A DNA stretch of 64,000 nucleotides from contig JAAVTG010000142.1 of NCBI GenBank assembly GCA_011947345.1, positions 62,001-126,000 on the forward strand. Direction: 5' to 3'. The translations under genes and the position numbers were made by a program. Of the stretch, positions 45,001 to 56,004 are shown piece by piece. Position 1 is the first letter of the stretch; each line of letters opens with the position of its first letter. The notes beneath the pieces were generated by a model that was not told the DNA's origin, did not search any database, and saw only the letters and a program-made list of their open reading frames with translations. This DNA comes from Phytophthora quininea (lineage: Eukaryota; Oomycota; Peronosporomycetes; Peronosporales; Peronosporaceae).

Positions 45001-47531
45001 CAGAATTGAAGGGTCGAACGATTGAATTTCGCTGCTCATTTTCAGTTGTACATGTTGCATGGGCATTCCCATCTTGAGTAGTTTGAAATACTTTACCAGC
45101 TCGGGGTGCTCATGAGCAGTCACCTGGTTTGTAGGAACATCTTCTTCGTCAGTCTCCTCCGCAGTTCCATCCGAGAGCAGGTCGTCGTTATGGTCTTTAT
45201 TTTCAATTAAAATGATCGGGCCCATCCGAAATTGAAACGTAGGGTCTTCGTCTGCACATTTTTGGAGAAACTGCGCATAGCGATCACGCATCTTCAACAG
45301 AGTTTTACGGTCTTCGTACCCGAGCTCGAAATTGCGTACTTCCTCAACAGGAGCCAACAACGTAATCTGTTTTATGACCTGTTCCGTTAATGCCCACATT
45401 TCCTTTCCAATTACCCGGTCGCCGGGAATGAAGAGTAATTGCTGTAAGATCGACAATAAACATGTCTGAAGTTCAGAATCGTTTGCCACACTATCAAACA
45501 GAGACTGGAAGACGTTCTCCACCGACGACAGGTCTGTTCGTTCAAAAATCGTGTCTTTCCGATCATCCTCCATAAACTGCTCAAACACGTCAATCTGTTT
45601 CTCCATATTGTCCAGTTGATTTCGGAGCTGCGTCACCGAACTGCTAATAATGCTGTTGCCCCCATTTCCAATACGTGGTCCACATTTTCCATCCAACGGG
45701 AGGGAGGAGCGAGTTATTGAGTTATCCGGGGACATTGCCGGTTCATGATCTATTGGAGAAGGTGGAGCGCTTGCGGACAGTCTACCGCCACTTTGGTCTT
45801 GAGGACCTCTTGATCGATTGTTGAGAGGCTTCAAGATGTCTGCTCCTCTAACGGGAGTTTCTGGAGCCTTCCCTCTCCCGGTGATAGGTGAGTTCGTGGC
45901 TCTACTGTGCAAAAGTGGTGACGGGGTATTCTTTGCAATATGTTTCATCGGTACAGGAGAGGCCACTGCTGACCCCATAGACACCGGGGATGGAGCTTCG
46001 CTAGAGCTGCTCTCGGTAGGCGATGACGCAGAAGTAGCCAATGGATATTTGGTGCGTTGCACAGCGAGAGATTTGGCACGGATTTCTTCAAAATACCCGG
46101 CCATCTTGAGCGCCATGAAATCGGATCGGATTGCTAGTCGATCCTCCAGCCGGATTGCCTTATTCACAATGATATTCACAAAACTCAACACATCTTCCTT
46201 GAACACCAGCGAGTATCTCGTGGACCTGAGCGCATCTCGCAAGCAGCTGAAACGAATACTTTCGCCCTTGGTTTCCTTGTAGTGGTCAAAGGCCTCGATG
46301 ACAGCAGTGTGCCCCGCCGCACTATTGTAGCACACGATACCGAGCAATTGCAACGTGTACTTCTTCACGTCGCCGTTCTCCGTATGAAAGCACAAAGCCA
46401 CTCTCTTGACGAGTCCTGGTGTATTCGTGATGGCTTCTACGCCAGCAGTAAAGTGGGTCAGTGACCGCAATATCCGCAAAATCACCTCGCACACTCGAGT
46501 CGCCTTCTCGTACTTGAAGTGTTCAATAGGAAATGGGGACGGGTCCGGCAGCTTCATTGTAAGATAATCCAATCCAAAGTGCTCCAGAAAAGCTTCCAGC
46601 CAGTCTGTCGAGGCGATGGCGATCTTGGAACGCAAAGCTTCCAAATCCTTTAACCCCTTATTGTCCCATTTCAATTCCACAAGATTGTCGGCAAACTTTT
46701 TCGCTTCTGTCGCGTTCGACTTGGAGTTGTCTTCGTTCTCGTTCTGCTGCGCGTACCACACAACGTGCCATTTGGTCTCCAGCGACTCGATCCGAATGAG
46801 TTCGTCCATGACGTCCTCGGGCACGCCGCGTTTCAGCATCAAATCACGGTACATTTCATCCACCGTCTCCGCTTTCGGAACCTTCGGAGGCTTCTCCTTC
46901 TCTTTTGGGGCAGCCCCACCTGTCGGGATCCTCGTCGCAAAGAAATCTCGGAAGTACTGCAGCTTCTCGTTAAAGTTCCCGTCCTGCACCGAGTTGGCCA
47001 TGGAGATGGACGACCGAAAGAAGCTGTTGCGTCTGGGCTTGGACGAGCTCTGCTGGAAATTCACATCGTGCTTGTCCGGTTCTCGACGGAACTCCATAGA
47101 CAGCGGCCAGGCCGTCGGGTCCTTCTGTAGTTGCATGGCGTGCTTGACGATCTGCTCGAAGGGCATATCGTCGATGGGCGTCTTGTGGATGATCTGCAGG
47201 ATGTCGCCCACCTTGACGCGACCCGTGGTCTCCACATAGCCCTTTTGCCTCCGTGCAGCGGTCGGAAGCCCTTCACCACCGCGCCACGTTGCGGTTTGTC
47301 CCGCTCAATGTGCCGGGCCCTCAGATCGAGTCCCAGCGGCCCCGGCGTTGGCACTTCCAGCCGGAACACGAGTGCGCGGTCGTTGGCATTGGGGTCGCTG
47401 CCCAGGAACGGGCTGCTGCTGGTGATGGACATGGAGGACGGCATACCCGTGAGCGACGTGGAGCCCGGCGACTCGGTGGCGCTCGGCCGCGCGCTGCCGC
47501 CGCCCAGGGAGCCTCTGCGCTTGCGCCACAT
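42092..47531 (-). CDS. Formin with N-terminal PDZ-like domain and eight KMG/EGLD repeats before FH2
   Basis: Actin-nucleating formin of about 1,800 residues in one exon. From the start at 47531: low-complexity head; PDZ-like domain (LVFRLEVPTPGPLGLDL..ETTGRVKVGDILQII, about 47140-47420); GBD/FH3-like helical region (about 45950-46860, with ALCFHTENGDVKKYTLQLL); Ser/Pro linker; a coiled segment (RNQLDNMEKQIDVFEQF); eight tandem repeats (45115-43670) where an FH1 is normally found; then FH2 (about 42350-43620) with IDAKRANNIGIMLARF and GNALNDGTARGGAKGF. The tail reads, after a frame change at the A6 run near 42243, GDVDDIVSKIRAKRVEEK, a DAD-like basic end at 42092. Breaks at T5 (44699), A4 (43807) and A4 (47246) need one base each. 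Poly-Pro FH1 tracts are almost absent. Confidence 0.93.
43670..45115 (-). repeat. Eight protein repeats inside the formin (KMGMP..LK..EGLD..TPD)
   Basis: Units start near 45060, 44879, 44676, 44484, 44285, 44101, 43913 and 43741, spaced 172-203 bp (57-68 codons). Each reads approximately FKLxKMGMPxxHxxLKxxxEGLD, then a TPD motif, an acidic linker and a GxPVKxHEK lead into the next. The first and last units are the most diverged, so the middle ones were probably added by tandem duplication. Confidence 0.93.
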
Positions 47532-47851
47532 GCGTCCGGGAGTGGCCGCGCAGGCGAGTAGGTGGAGTCAGTGGCCTAGCGATCCGTCCAGCGGTGAAGA
47601 AGTACACGCAGCTGAAGAGTGCAAGGCGGCGTCAAGCTGCTTCCGTCGCGAGCTCCGTCTGCTTCGTGCGAGAAAAAGTGTGTATTTTACCTGTGTCAGA
47701 TGTAAATGAACTCGTGTCAGATAAAAGGAAATCTAAATGTAGAATTATGCGAAGCGCCGCAACAAATGTTGACGGCTCAACGACTGGGTGCACTGGGCTT
47801 CTCCTTTCACTCTCCGACGCGCTCGCTGGGAAGGAGACCGCTGCTTGAACC

Positions 47852-48661
47852 ATGTGCATCCTGTGCTCGGGCGACCCCATCGATGACGACGTGCGCAAGG
47901 ACAACCCGGGCGCCTTCCAAGTTGGCATGATGCAGGCGCCGGGGCGCGACCCGCTCTGTAGGGCCGCGACCTGAGTCAATCGTACTATGCTAGCTGGACT
48001 AACGAGCTGCTTCGCCTGCCCCACAGGCTGCCTGGGCGCGTGCCTGTGCCCATGCTGCGCGCAGATCATCATCCGGCGCAAGGCGTTGCACTACGACATG
48101 AGCAACTACACGTGCTGCCAAGGCTACATGGACGGCATCATCCCGTGCGCGCGCTCGGGCCACTGCGGCGAGTCCAGCTGCCCCAACGGCTGCCTGTGCC
48201 TCGAGGCCTTTGCTGCAACGGTTGCGCCGTGTCCGCCACGCGCATGATGGTCATGGACCGCTACCGACTGCAGCCGGACAAGTGGGACAACCGCATCATC
48301 GTACGAGTTCGGCGTCGGTTGTCGGAACCCGTGCTTCTCGTTTTGCTAACATTGCTTTTTCCCCTACTATTGCAGCGCTGCAACAACTGCATCCAGCTGG
48401 TCAGCTGCGTGTGCAGCCTGCTGTCGATCTGCATCTCGGAGCTCGGCGACCTCGCCGACATGATGCAGTGCATCGCGCAGTGCACGTACGCCTCGACCCA
48501 GGGCTGCATGACGGTGCGCGCGAAATCCTTCTGCTGGGCTCAGACTCTGGGATCCAAACGACTAACGATGCTCGTCTGTGACGCAGGCCCAAGTGAACGT
48601 GGAGCTCAACGAGCGCGAGAAGACCATGGAGCTGCAGGAAGAAGTCATCGACCGCGTCTAA
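47852..48661 (+). CDS. Cys-rich small protein
   Basis: About 190 residues and very Cys-rich: MCILCSGDPIDDDV at the start (47852), then ACLCPCCAQIIIRRKAL, YTCCQGYMDGIIPC, GESSCPNGCLCLEAFCC and RCNNCIQLVSCVCSLLSIC. It ends with an amphipathic helix (VELNEREKTMELQEEVIDRV). This Cys spacing with a hydrophobic centre resembles PLAC8-type proteins, but I cannot assign the family firmly. Introns: 47958-48026 (branch point CTAAC), 48301-48375 and 48514-48586, all in phase. A T3 run near 48209 needs one extra base. No signal peptide is visible. Confidence 0.7.
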
Positions 48662-49049
48662 GCCGCTCGCGACCGGAGGATCTTCACCCATCGGCTGCTG
48701 CAGCCCGTCTCAAAAACAAAGCACACTCCTTGCACTGCAAGTTGCCTTTTCATTCATGTAGTAGCTCAAAAAAGATATGCAAGAAAGGATATTACTAGTA
48801 GTACACCATTTTTGCATTTTCGAGGAAGAAGATGAAGAGGAGACGGTGGATATGGAGAGCGAGAGCGACAACTAAGCTCCGGTCACCAGAACGGCTCAGC
48901 ACGAAGACAAGCGCCCTCATAACGTTTCCAGTTGTCGTGGTCTCCTAGCTCGCCTTCTCTTTAGCTGTTGTGTATCCATGTCGTATTTCAGCCAATCAAC
49001 TGTCTGGGGTGTTTGGTCGCGATCAATTGGCAGCAGCAACAGCAGCAGG
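48662..49049. other. Intergenic
   Basis: About 390 bp between the Cys-rich gene and SF3A1. No coding frame or repeat recognised; presumed 3' UTR and promoter. Confidence 0.5.
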
Positions 49050-51314
49050 ATGGCGGCGCTCGAGGAGCAGCAGCATGAGGCGACGGTGCAGGGCCGCGTG
49101 ACGGGCATCATCTACCCGCCGCCCGACATCCGCGCGGTGGTAGACAAGACGGCGCAGTTCGTGGCCAGCAACGGCCGCGCCTTTGAGAGCCGCATCGTGG
49201 GCGAGCGCATGTCCGCCAAGTTCTCGTTCCTGCGTGAGGCCGACCCGTACCACGCCTACTACGAGCACAAGGTCAGCGAGTTCATCGCCAAGAAGAACAG
49301 GCCAGTGGCTGAGGAGGAAGAGAAGGAGCAGAAGCAGGAACAAGGGCAGCCGGAAGAGGAGAGGCAGCAGCAGCAAGAAGAAGAGTCGCAGCAGACTGAA
49401 CCGCAGGGTGACGTAGTCGTGGAGAAGAAGGCTGTGCAGGATGTGACGGCCAAAGTGGCCAAGAAGATCAGGGAGAAGGAGCTGCAGCCGCCGCAGGACG
49501 AGAAGTTCGTCATCAAACACCCGACGCTGAGCGCTCTGGACCAGGAGGTCATGTACCTTACGGCGCAGTACACGGCGCTGAGTGGCAGCTCGTTCCTGTC
49601 GGGGCTGGCTACGAGAGAGCAGCGCAACCCGCAATTCGACTTTTTGAAGCCCACGCACCCTCTATTTGCGTACTTTACAGCACTCTTGGAGAGCTACACA
49701 CAGGTTCTGGGCAAGTCGGAGGACCAGATGAGGCGCATTGAGGAAGGCACGGAGCGTATGAAGGTGCTGGATAGGTGTGTGCACAGGATGGAGTGGCAGC
49801 GTTCCGAGCAGGAACGTAAGGATAAAGAGGCCGCCGAGAGCGATGCTGAGCGCCGTGCGCTTGCACAGGTTGACTGGCAGGACTTCATTGTTGTGGAGAC
49901 GATCACTTTCGACGACTCCGACGATCTTGGTGCTTCTGCTACAGCTGAGGGCGAGGCGAAGGCATCGGATGATGAAGATATGGATATGGGTGAAGATGAT
50001 GAAGAAGAAGATGCTGATGATGAGCCAAAACCAGACATTAAAGTGGTTGAAGACTACGTGCCTCATGCCACAGCGACGGCGATACAGCAGCCGCTGCTTA
50101 GCGTGGATGGCAAAACACTCTCCTCTGCCGAGGCTAATGAACACATGCGAATTAAGCTGATGAATCCAAAGTGGCGTGAGGAAACGCAGCGTCATCTTGA
50201 AAAGCAAAAGGAAAGCTCCTACGCCGCAGGCTCGGCAATTGCAGACTCTCTTCGGCGCTTTGCTACCAAACGTGCCGATATTTTCGCATCATCTGCAGAG
50301 GAGGAGGCGCGGCTGCTGCAAGCGACTACGGCACCACCAACAGCGCTGCACCGGCAGCACGAAAACCAGGACGATGACATGGAGGAAGACTCGGATGATG
50401 AGGATAAAACGAGTGTCTTTCAGAAGGTGCCCCAGGTCGAGGAAGAAGCGATGTCCGCTGGTTTTGGCGTACCAAACCATCAGTTGCCGAGTGCTGTTAC
50501 TTCACAACCTCCGCCGGGTGTATCTGCATCAATGGTCCCGGGCCCGTTGATTGGCGTTCCTGATCCTGCCGTGGGCATGATGCCTCCAGGTATGGCTCCT
50601 CCCGGTGTAGTCCCTCCTGTGGCTCAACCTGGCCTGGGCATTCCAGGCATGAATACACCTGGAGGCCAACCTTGTATGCTTCCTCCCGGAATGGCTCCTT
50701 CAAGTATGGCTCCTCCTGGGATCCCCCTCCAGGGGTGGTTCCACCTCACATGCTGGCACCCGGCGCCATGCCTCCAGGGGTTGGTGGAATGTCGTCAGGG
50801 CCTCCTGGGATCAGTGGTCCTCCAGGTGAAGATCTTGAGCCTGCAACTAAGCGACACCGTACGGGCGGATCTTCATTGCTCCCAGAAGATGTATTTGCTG
50901 CCAGACACCCTGTAAGTGCTGGTCGTTTTGGGCAGTTCTTTATCTTTTGCAGGAAGCTAACTGTAATTGTTTTGCTGCAGGGGATTGTACGCCTGCTCAT
51001 TAACGTCCCGAATGACTCGGATAATGCCCACTGGAAGCTAGAAGGGCAGGTATTGACGATTGAGGTCGATGTGAAGGCCAATATGCGGACAGTCAAGCAA
51101 AAATCTCGGTATGCTCATTGGAGATACGCTCTTGATGAATTACATCTGACAATTCATTATTTTATAGTCTGAGTTGAGCAATATGCCAGCGAACAAACAG
51201 CAGCTCAAGTTCTCGATGGGCTTCGTCAAGGACGCTCTCACGTGCGCGCACTACAACTTTGTCAATGATACAGTACTGGAGCTGAGCGTACGCCAGCGCG
51301 GTGGACGGCGTTAG
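49050..51314 (+). CDS. SF3A1: Splicing factor 3A subunit 1 (PRP21)
   Basis: U2 snRNP component required for prespliceosome assembly. Two SURP domains are clear: VDKTAQFVASNGRAFESRI..YHAYYEHKVSEF (49135-49290) and YLTAQYTALSGSSFLSGL..HPLFAYF (49545-49680). The Glu/Gln-rich linker between them and a PRP21-like segment with acidic runs follow, then a Pro/Gly/Met-rich region (50500-50830). A C-terminal ubiquitin-like domain completes the family order: GIVRLLINVPNDSDNAHWKL..NKQQLKFSMGFVKDALT. Introns: 50912-50980 and 51109-51167. One-base shortfalls occur at G3 (near 50720) and A5 (near 51102). The chosen start at 49050 (MAALEEQQ) precedes the first SURP; the in-frame ATG at 48978 would add an unconserved leader. 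Confidence 0.93.
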
Positions 51315-51449
51315 AGCCTTAGACCAAGAAAAACCACAACGCGACCAACATGCACAAGCCGAAAAATAATGATGCACAAGCACAAGATCATTAGAGGTTT
51401 ATCTTGTTGTCGCGGGCCTCAACAATGCCGAACAGGTACATGTAGCATT

Positions 51450-52556
51450 CTAGTACCCGTCCAGCTGGTCTTCCCTGCGGTCGACTTCTTCTGCACACTT
51501 GACCATATACTGGAGCTCGACAGCGTATTGTTTGGTTGTATCAAGGTCCTTCGCCTGGTCGTATACCTCACCAAGCTTGGCAATCACAGCGTCAATGTGC
51601 TCCGAGATTTCCTTGCGGATCTCATGAAGTTCATCTGCATTTGCCGCGTCAGCGATGCGTTCTCTGCAAACAGTCCACAAGCGGTGGTTAGTCCAAGCGA
51701 TAAACTAAATGATAAACTGGCCTCCAGACAGTTCTCTTATTTACCTGATCTCCATCGTTTGCATGAGCAGCTCTGGATCTACAGCCGTGCTCGCAGTTTC
51801 ACCAAGAGCATCAATCCCATGCAGCGCAAGCTACAGAAAAGTCAGCAGCAGCAGACATTAGAACGGCTTCGTTCCCCTCTCCTCCCTCCCAGCAACGCAC
51901 CAGATATTTAACGCGCGTGTTGGGCTTCTTCAGCATGTTGTAGGCATCGTTAATAACCGCAGCATTCACTGCAGACAGCTCCTTTTCAAACTTAAAAGGG
52001 AAAAGCGACGACATCCTCAGTGAATCTGCATCTCCTCAGCAAAGGTCAATTTCCACGTACCTCCGACTTGGAGCCGTACAAATCGGGGTGAAGGCGCTTT
52101 TGCAGATTCCAGTAGGTCTTCTCGATGCTACGCTGTTCCAGGTTAAAGTGCTTGGGACTACAGTAGAGAGCAGCACAACGCAGTGAGCAATGGCTCGCCC
52201 ACTCTGCTAGGTCTAGATAGGTCTTCGTACATTTGGAACATCTCAAAGTAGTCGCAGTGGCAGCCCTTGTTGATGGGCTGGATGGCGTTGCACGACTTGC
52301 AGAAGAATGAGCAACAGTCCGTCGCGTGGTGGCACTTCCAGCAGTCCGCTGCCTCGCAAGAAATACACGACAGGCGTCAGTGGCTTCCATCGCCTTCCCG
52401 TTGTCGCCCAAACGACTTCTGCTTACGTCCTTTGGCGTCTCGAGCGCATGCGACCTCAGGCAGATCTCTCTCGGCGACGGCGGAGAAGCAGCGCACCGAC
52501 TGCGGCGCCCTTGCAGCGCGCTGCAGGCCTCGACGCAGCATCTTGCCCGACAGCAT
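51450..52556 (-). CDS. HSCB: HSCB, mitochondrial Fe-S cluster J-protein co-chaperone
   Basis: J-domain co-chaperone that passes Fe-S clusters from ISCU to the mitochondrial Hsp70. It starts MLSGKMLRRGLQRAARA at 52556, an Arg-rich targeting sequence. A zinc finger typical of eukaryotic HSCB (CWKC..CKSC, near 52300-52350) follows, then the J-domain with LEQRSIEKTYWNLQKRLHPDLY (HPD near 52085) and NDAYNMLKKPNTRVKYL. The C-terminal helical domain is ERIADAANADELHEIRKEIS..AEEVDRREDQLDGY, ending at 51450. Introns of roughly 70-80 bp separate the exons, near 52150-52230, 52020-52065, 51830-51900 and 51665-51745. This is the last clear housekeeping gene before the repeat-rich right end. Confidence 0.9.
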
Positions 52557-52726
52557 CAGCTTGATGGGTGAGCACTTCGACTCGTGACAGAAAGTAACCA
52601 CGACCACAAAGGGCGCAGTCATTTCGTCCGCGCATACATAATACATACACTAATCGACACACATTCCGAGTTGAAGTGAGCTTGTTATTAACGAAGAGGG
52701 TGATCGTACCTGCAAACTTTCGCGTT

Positions 52727-52911
52727 CTGATGTTGCGATCAAGGAGTTCAGGGACCAGCTAGCGAGCATGACTGAGGCGTCTCCACGTTTCCGGTTGCGC
52801 AAGCGCTTCTTGCCTCCGGACCATGAGTACCAACTGCAGGAGAAGCTGTGCAAGCTTGCACAAAAAGGCTCAATCCATGATTATATCGGGGATTCCAGGA
52901 TAAATATATAG
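52727..52911 (+). pseudogene. Gypsy-type Gag fragment
   Basis: About 60 residues reading FRDQLASMTEASPRFRLRK, RFLPPDHEYQLQEKLCKLA and KGSIHDYI match the helical core of Ty3/gypsy Gag. The frame stops at 52909. No LTR or polymerase follows, so it is a relic. Confidence 0.55.
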
Positions 52912-53231
52912 GGTAGATGCCGCAGAACAGATGAGCAGACGCTTGTGCTGGCAGAATTACGTGTGTTACTCTCGCACTCACCAGTGGAAGTTGCAAAGTG
53001 ATAAAATCACATCGCTACATTGTCAAGAACACGGAAGGACCAGTCTTGGACATGCTCCCGCGGGCTCTCACAGTGAAGGTAAGCGTGACTATGGTTGGCG
53101 TGATGACTTCGTCGCAGCAGGCAGCTTATCGAAAGACAGTATGTGCAGTGCTTTTGGCTCTACCGTAAGATGGCAGTAGTTCTGCTCTAGAAGAAACAGT
53201 TATTCCCGGCTCAAAAATTAATTTATAGCAA

Positions 53232-53480
53232 TTGGGTAGCATTACTGATGTGCTCGTGAAGAAGTTGACGGCTTATGTGCGCTCACAAAATTGGGAAGCT
53301 GTCACAGAAATGTTTTCTACTCTTTTTCAGGCGGCTGTGGAGGTCCCAACGAGCGGCGGACACGACGACTATCACTCCGAAAATCTGTGTCTACTGGCAC
53401 TTGTGCTGTTCCTGGTAAAATCAAAACTGCTATTATGCGCGGTGCTATCTGCTGTCCTAAACATGCATGGTTGGCTGTGA
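53232..53480 (+). other. Unassigned open frame
   Basis: Frame with SITDVLVKKLTAYVRSQNW, EAVTEMFSTLFQAAVEV and a hydrophobic end NLCLLALVLFLV. A related-looking frame upstream (about 53010-53175, with GPVLDMLPRALTVK) and one downstream (to 53742) may be exons of the same broken gene. No family recognised; probably transposon-derived or a decayed gene. Confidence 0.25.
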
Positions 53481-54067
53481 GGCGTCGAGCTCTTGCGGAT
53501 ACATCATAACACGACTGCAGATCTTTACACTATCTCTCGCAGAACACAAATTTGAGAGCCACTATGCTTTTCTCCTGCTACCCTTCAAGGTTTTTGCTCT
53601 GCGAAATGCACGAAGGTCATTGATAAAGGTGATATCAAGCGCACCGATTGCAGGAAATATATCAAGATATGCAATATTGGAGTCTGTGAAGTATTACAAT
53701 CACCTCACATATGCCCAGACGCACGGACTGCAAAGGGGTTGAGCACAAGTGAAAGCGCCTACTACGGGTCAAATGTAAGCAGGATGCGCGCTAGACACGA
53801 TCTTTTCGGCTACCTGCAGAGATTCGGCGAATAATAATTGTCTTTGGTGCGTCCGACAACACGTACACATGCTCGATCGACACATCAAACGCAACAGCGC
53901 TTTTGCCGTATTGGGAGTGTGATTCTTGTGTTCTGTGGCGCTGCGAATTCAGGAAAAGTTGTCATTGGCGTGTGTGGCCAGACGAAATATCCCCGGGGAT
54001 AACTTCTTCCAGGCAGCGTACTGTGGTGAAGCGCTTTCCCGGAAATGGGGCGATATGGGAGCCCAGC

Positions 54068-54253
54068 ATGCCGGAGCCGGACTCAGATCCCCGAATCAGA
54101 CATAGGTACACCGCGGGAGCAGTGGATCCAAGCGTAGGTGGTCCGGGTCTGCAACGCGATATGCTGGATCCGGACTCAGATTCCCGGATCAGACATGGGT
54201 ACATCGCGGAAACACTGGATCCAGACGTGGGCAGCCCGGATCTGCAACCAAGG
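54068..54253 (+). repeat. Two-unit 93-bp direct repeat
   Basis: Units 54068-54160 and 54161-54253 share most positions (for example CGGACTCAGAT, ATCAGACAT and GTACA..GCGG). The 93-bp unit keeps the frame open (31 codons, with PDSD-RIRH in both). The surrounding 54.0-54.9 kb is unusually rich in GATCC words. Confidence 0.7.
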
Positions 54254-54427
54254 CCGTTCCAGACGTGGATCTGGCACACTAGAGGACTGATCAAGCGACA
54301 ACATCCAGCGGCAGGTATAGAAATGGTGGAGACGATAGGTTTTGGGATGGGACCTCCAATGGATCCACTCATAATTTGCTTAATACAGAGTCGAATTTGC
54401 CTTGTACACCACAAGTGCCCTTCTTAG

Positions 54428-55701
54428 CGCATAAGACCACGGGATCTTCATTGGCCCAGTCCAGCTACGTCGGGATCACCGCGGATCAAGCAGCGCTCGG
54501 GTGATCTGGATAATATATTGGCCAGATCCACTCGCAGTCTAGATCCACAAGTACCAAGTGCAGATCCAAGGTCTACTGGAGTTACTACTTGGCCAGGACG
54601 ACCGATCGACCCTCAACCCCCAAGATCACGCTATTGGAAGCGTTCAAGTACGGAAAAGGAAGACCACACACCCTCAAGGCAACCCCCACCTGGATCCAAG
54701 ATCCAGGCCCCAGATCCAAGTAGATCCAAGCGATTACTGGTCTGGCAAATATTCAAGGACGCAGAGTGAAGATTCCCGCGCTGCTCCTGACCTCCCACGT
54801 CCCGCCAAGACGTTCGATCTTGACAGATCAAGCATCCTCGAAGCACCTGAAGAGCAGATCCAGCCCGCCGACGGGTACACAAGGTGAGCACACTTCAGCA
54901 TCCTCACGGATACCGGAGTACCCCTCCGTTAGTCGGTGTCTGGGCGCAGTGGAAGCGGATTTTGATAAATCCCGCTACACCACAGTACCGAGCCCGCGTC
55001 AGGGGAGTATCTTGACTGGCCCACTTGAACCTTGTAGTCTTGGGCACGAAGACTACTTAACCAATACTAAAGTTATACACTACACAAACTATCCTTGACC
55101 TCTGTTCTTTGAAATGCCGAGGACTCGGATCTTAAAGGGTATCTTTGTTTAACTCCTAGCCCAGATCCAAGGCACGCGCCCCAGTCCCCAAGAGGACAGC
55201 AACCCACACAATATCGGCTTTTCAGCCCAGAACACTATGGAAGTCAGTCTTAAGAAGCAACGCCCCCCTCCGTAATATAGCGCACTGCCTACCCGCAACG
55301 GGCCGGACAGCACGTAGATATGGAGTGAGGTTACTTGCAGCCGAATGCCTGTTGCGCCTGCCTCTTTGACCTTATGATAACTTGACTGCAGCGTTCTTCT
55401 TCTACGACCCAAACACAAGTTGAACGTCGTGGTTGCTTTTAAACACTCTCAAGACGACGAGATTGTAAGCGTTTAGCTACTCACATCCAATCGAACGCCG
55501 TATCGGTAACTGGCATTTGTCATTAATGTGTGTAGGTGCCGTCGATGGTAAAACTAGTTTTAGAAATCGGCAAGCAGTCCCTGAAGGAGTCCTCGATGTT
55601 ATCTAAAGTGCAGCAAGTCGAGTCAGGTGTATAACCTCGCAACTGCAATCGCTACCGAATCATACATTAAAGCAAGACTTAGCGTGCGTATAGAAGTGCA
55701 C
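54428..55701. other. Gene-poor stretch
   Basis: No gene recognised. Short frames only, with GATCC-rich sequence up to about 54900 and a more AT-rich part after 55400. Confidence 0.6.
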
Positions 55702-56004
55702 CTACACGTCCCGGATCACAACGCTGCCAGATAGCGCAACCTCATCATTTTCACCAGCGGCGGCACGACACTTTATGTAATCGTCATCGACTGAGAGGTC
55801 AGCACCGTAAATCTGCTCGGTCAGTTTTCCTACAGCAGTATTTAGCAAGTCACTGTTGAAGAACTGTTGGCGACAATTCGAGCATACGGAAGTAACAGGA
55901 GGCTTTAGTCCGGGAAACGGATGGCGGAAGGCAGCCACACCAACAACCACAGCTTCTAATTGCCCACGACAGTCTTGCTTAGGACACATGTTTGGCTCAC
56001 TCAT
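55702..56004 (-). CDS. Zinc-ribbon-like ORF, partial
   Basis: About 100 residues starting MSEPNMCPKQDCRG. A CPKQDC pair and a CSNC pair about 35 residues later form a zinc-ribbon pattern, followed by FFNSDLLNTAVGKLTEQIYG. It ends at 55702 with SGSVVIRDV. The family is not recognised. It may be the C-terminus of a mobile-element protein; the region upstream to 56464 on the same strand has only broken frames. Confidence 0.35.
   Translation of the reverse strand: MSEPNMCPKQDCRGQLEAVVVGVAAFRHPFPGLKPPVTSVCSNCRQQFFNSDLLNTAVGKLTEQIYGADLSVDDDYIKCRAAAGENDEVALSGSVVIRDV

Noticed and set aside
43670..45115. CRISPR-like array
   Set aside because: The regularly spaced repeats are coding repeats of a formin, diverged at the DNA level and without unique spacers.
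48040..48798. 252-codon plus-strand frame
   Set aside because: It runs across three introns of the Cys-rich gene in a different frame and loses the Cys pattern.
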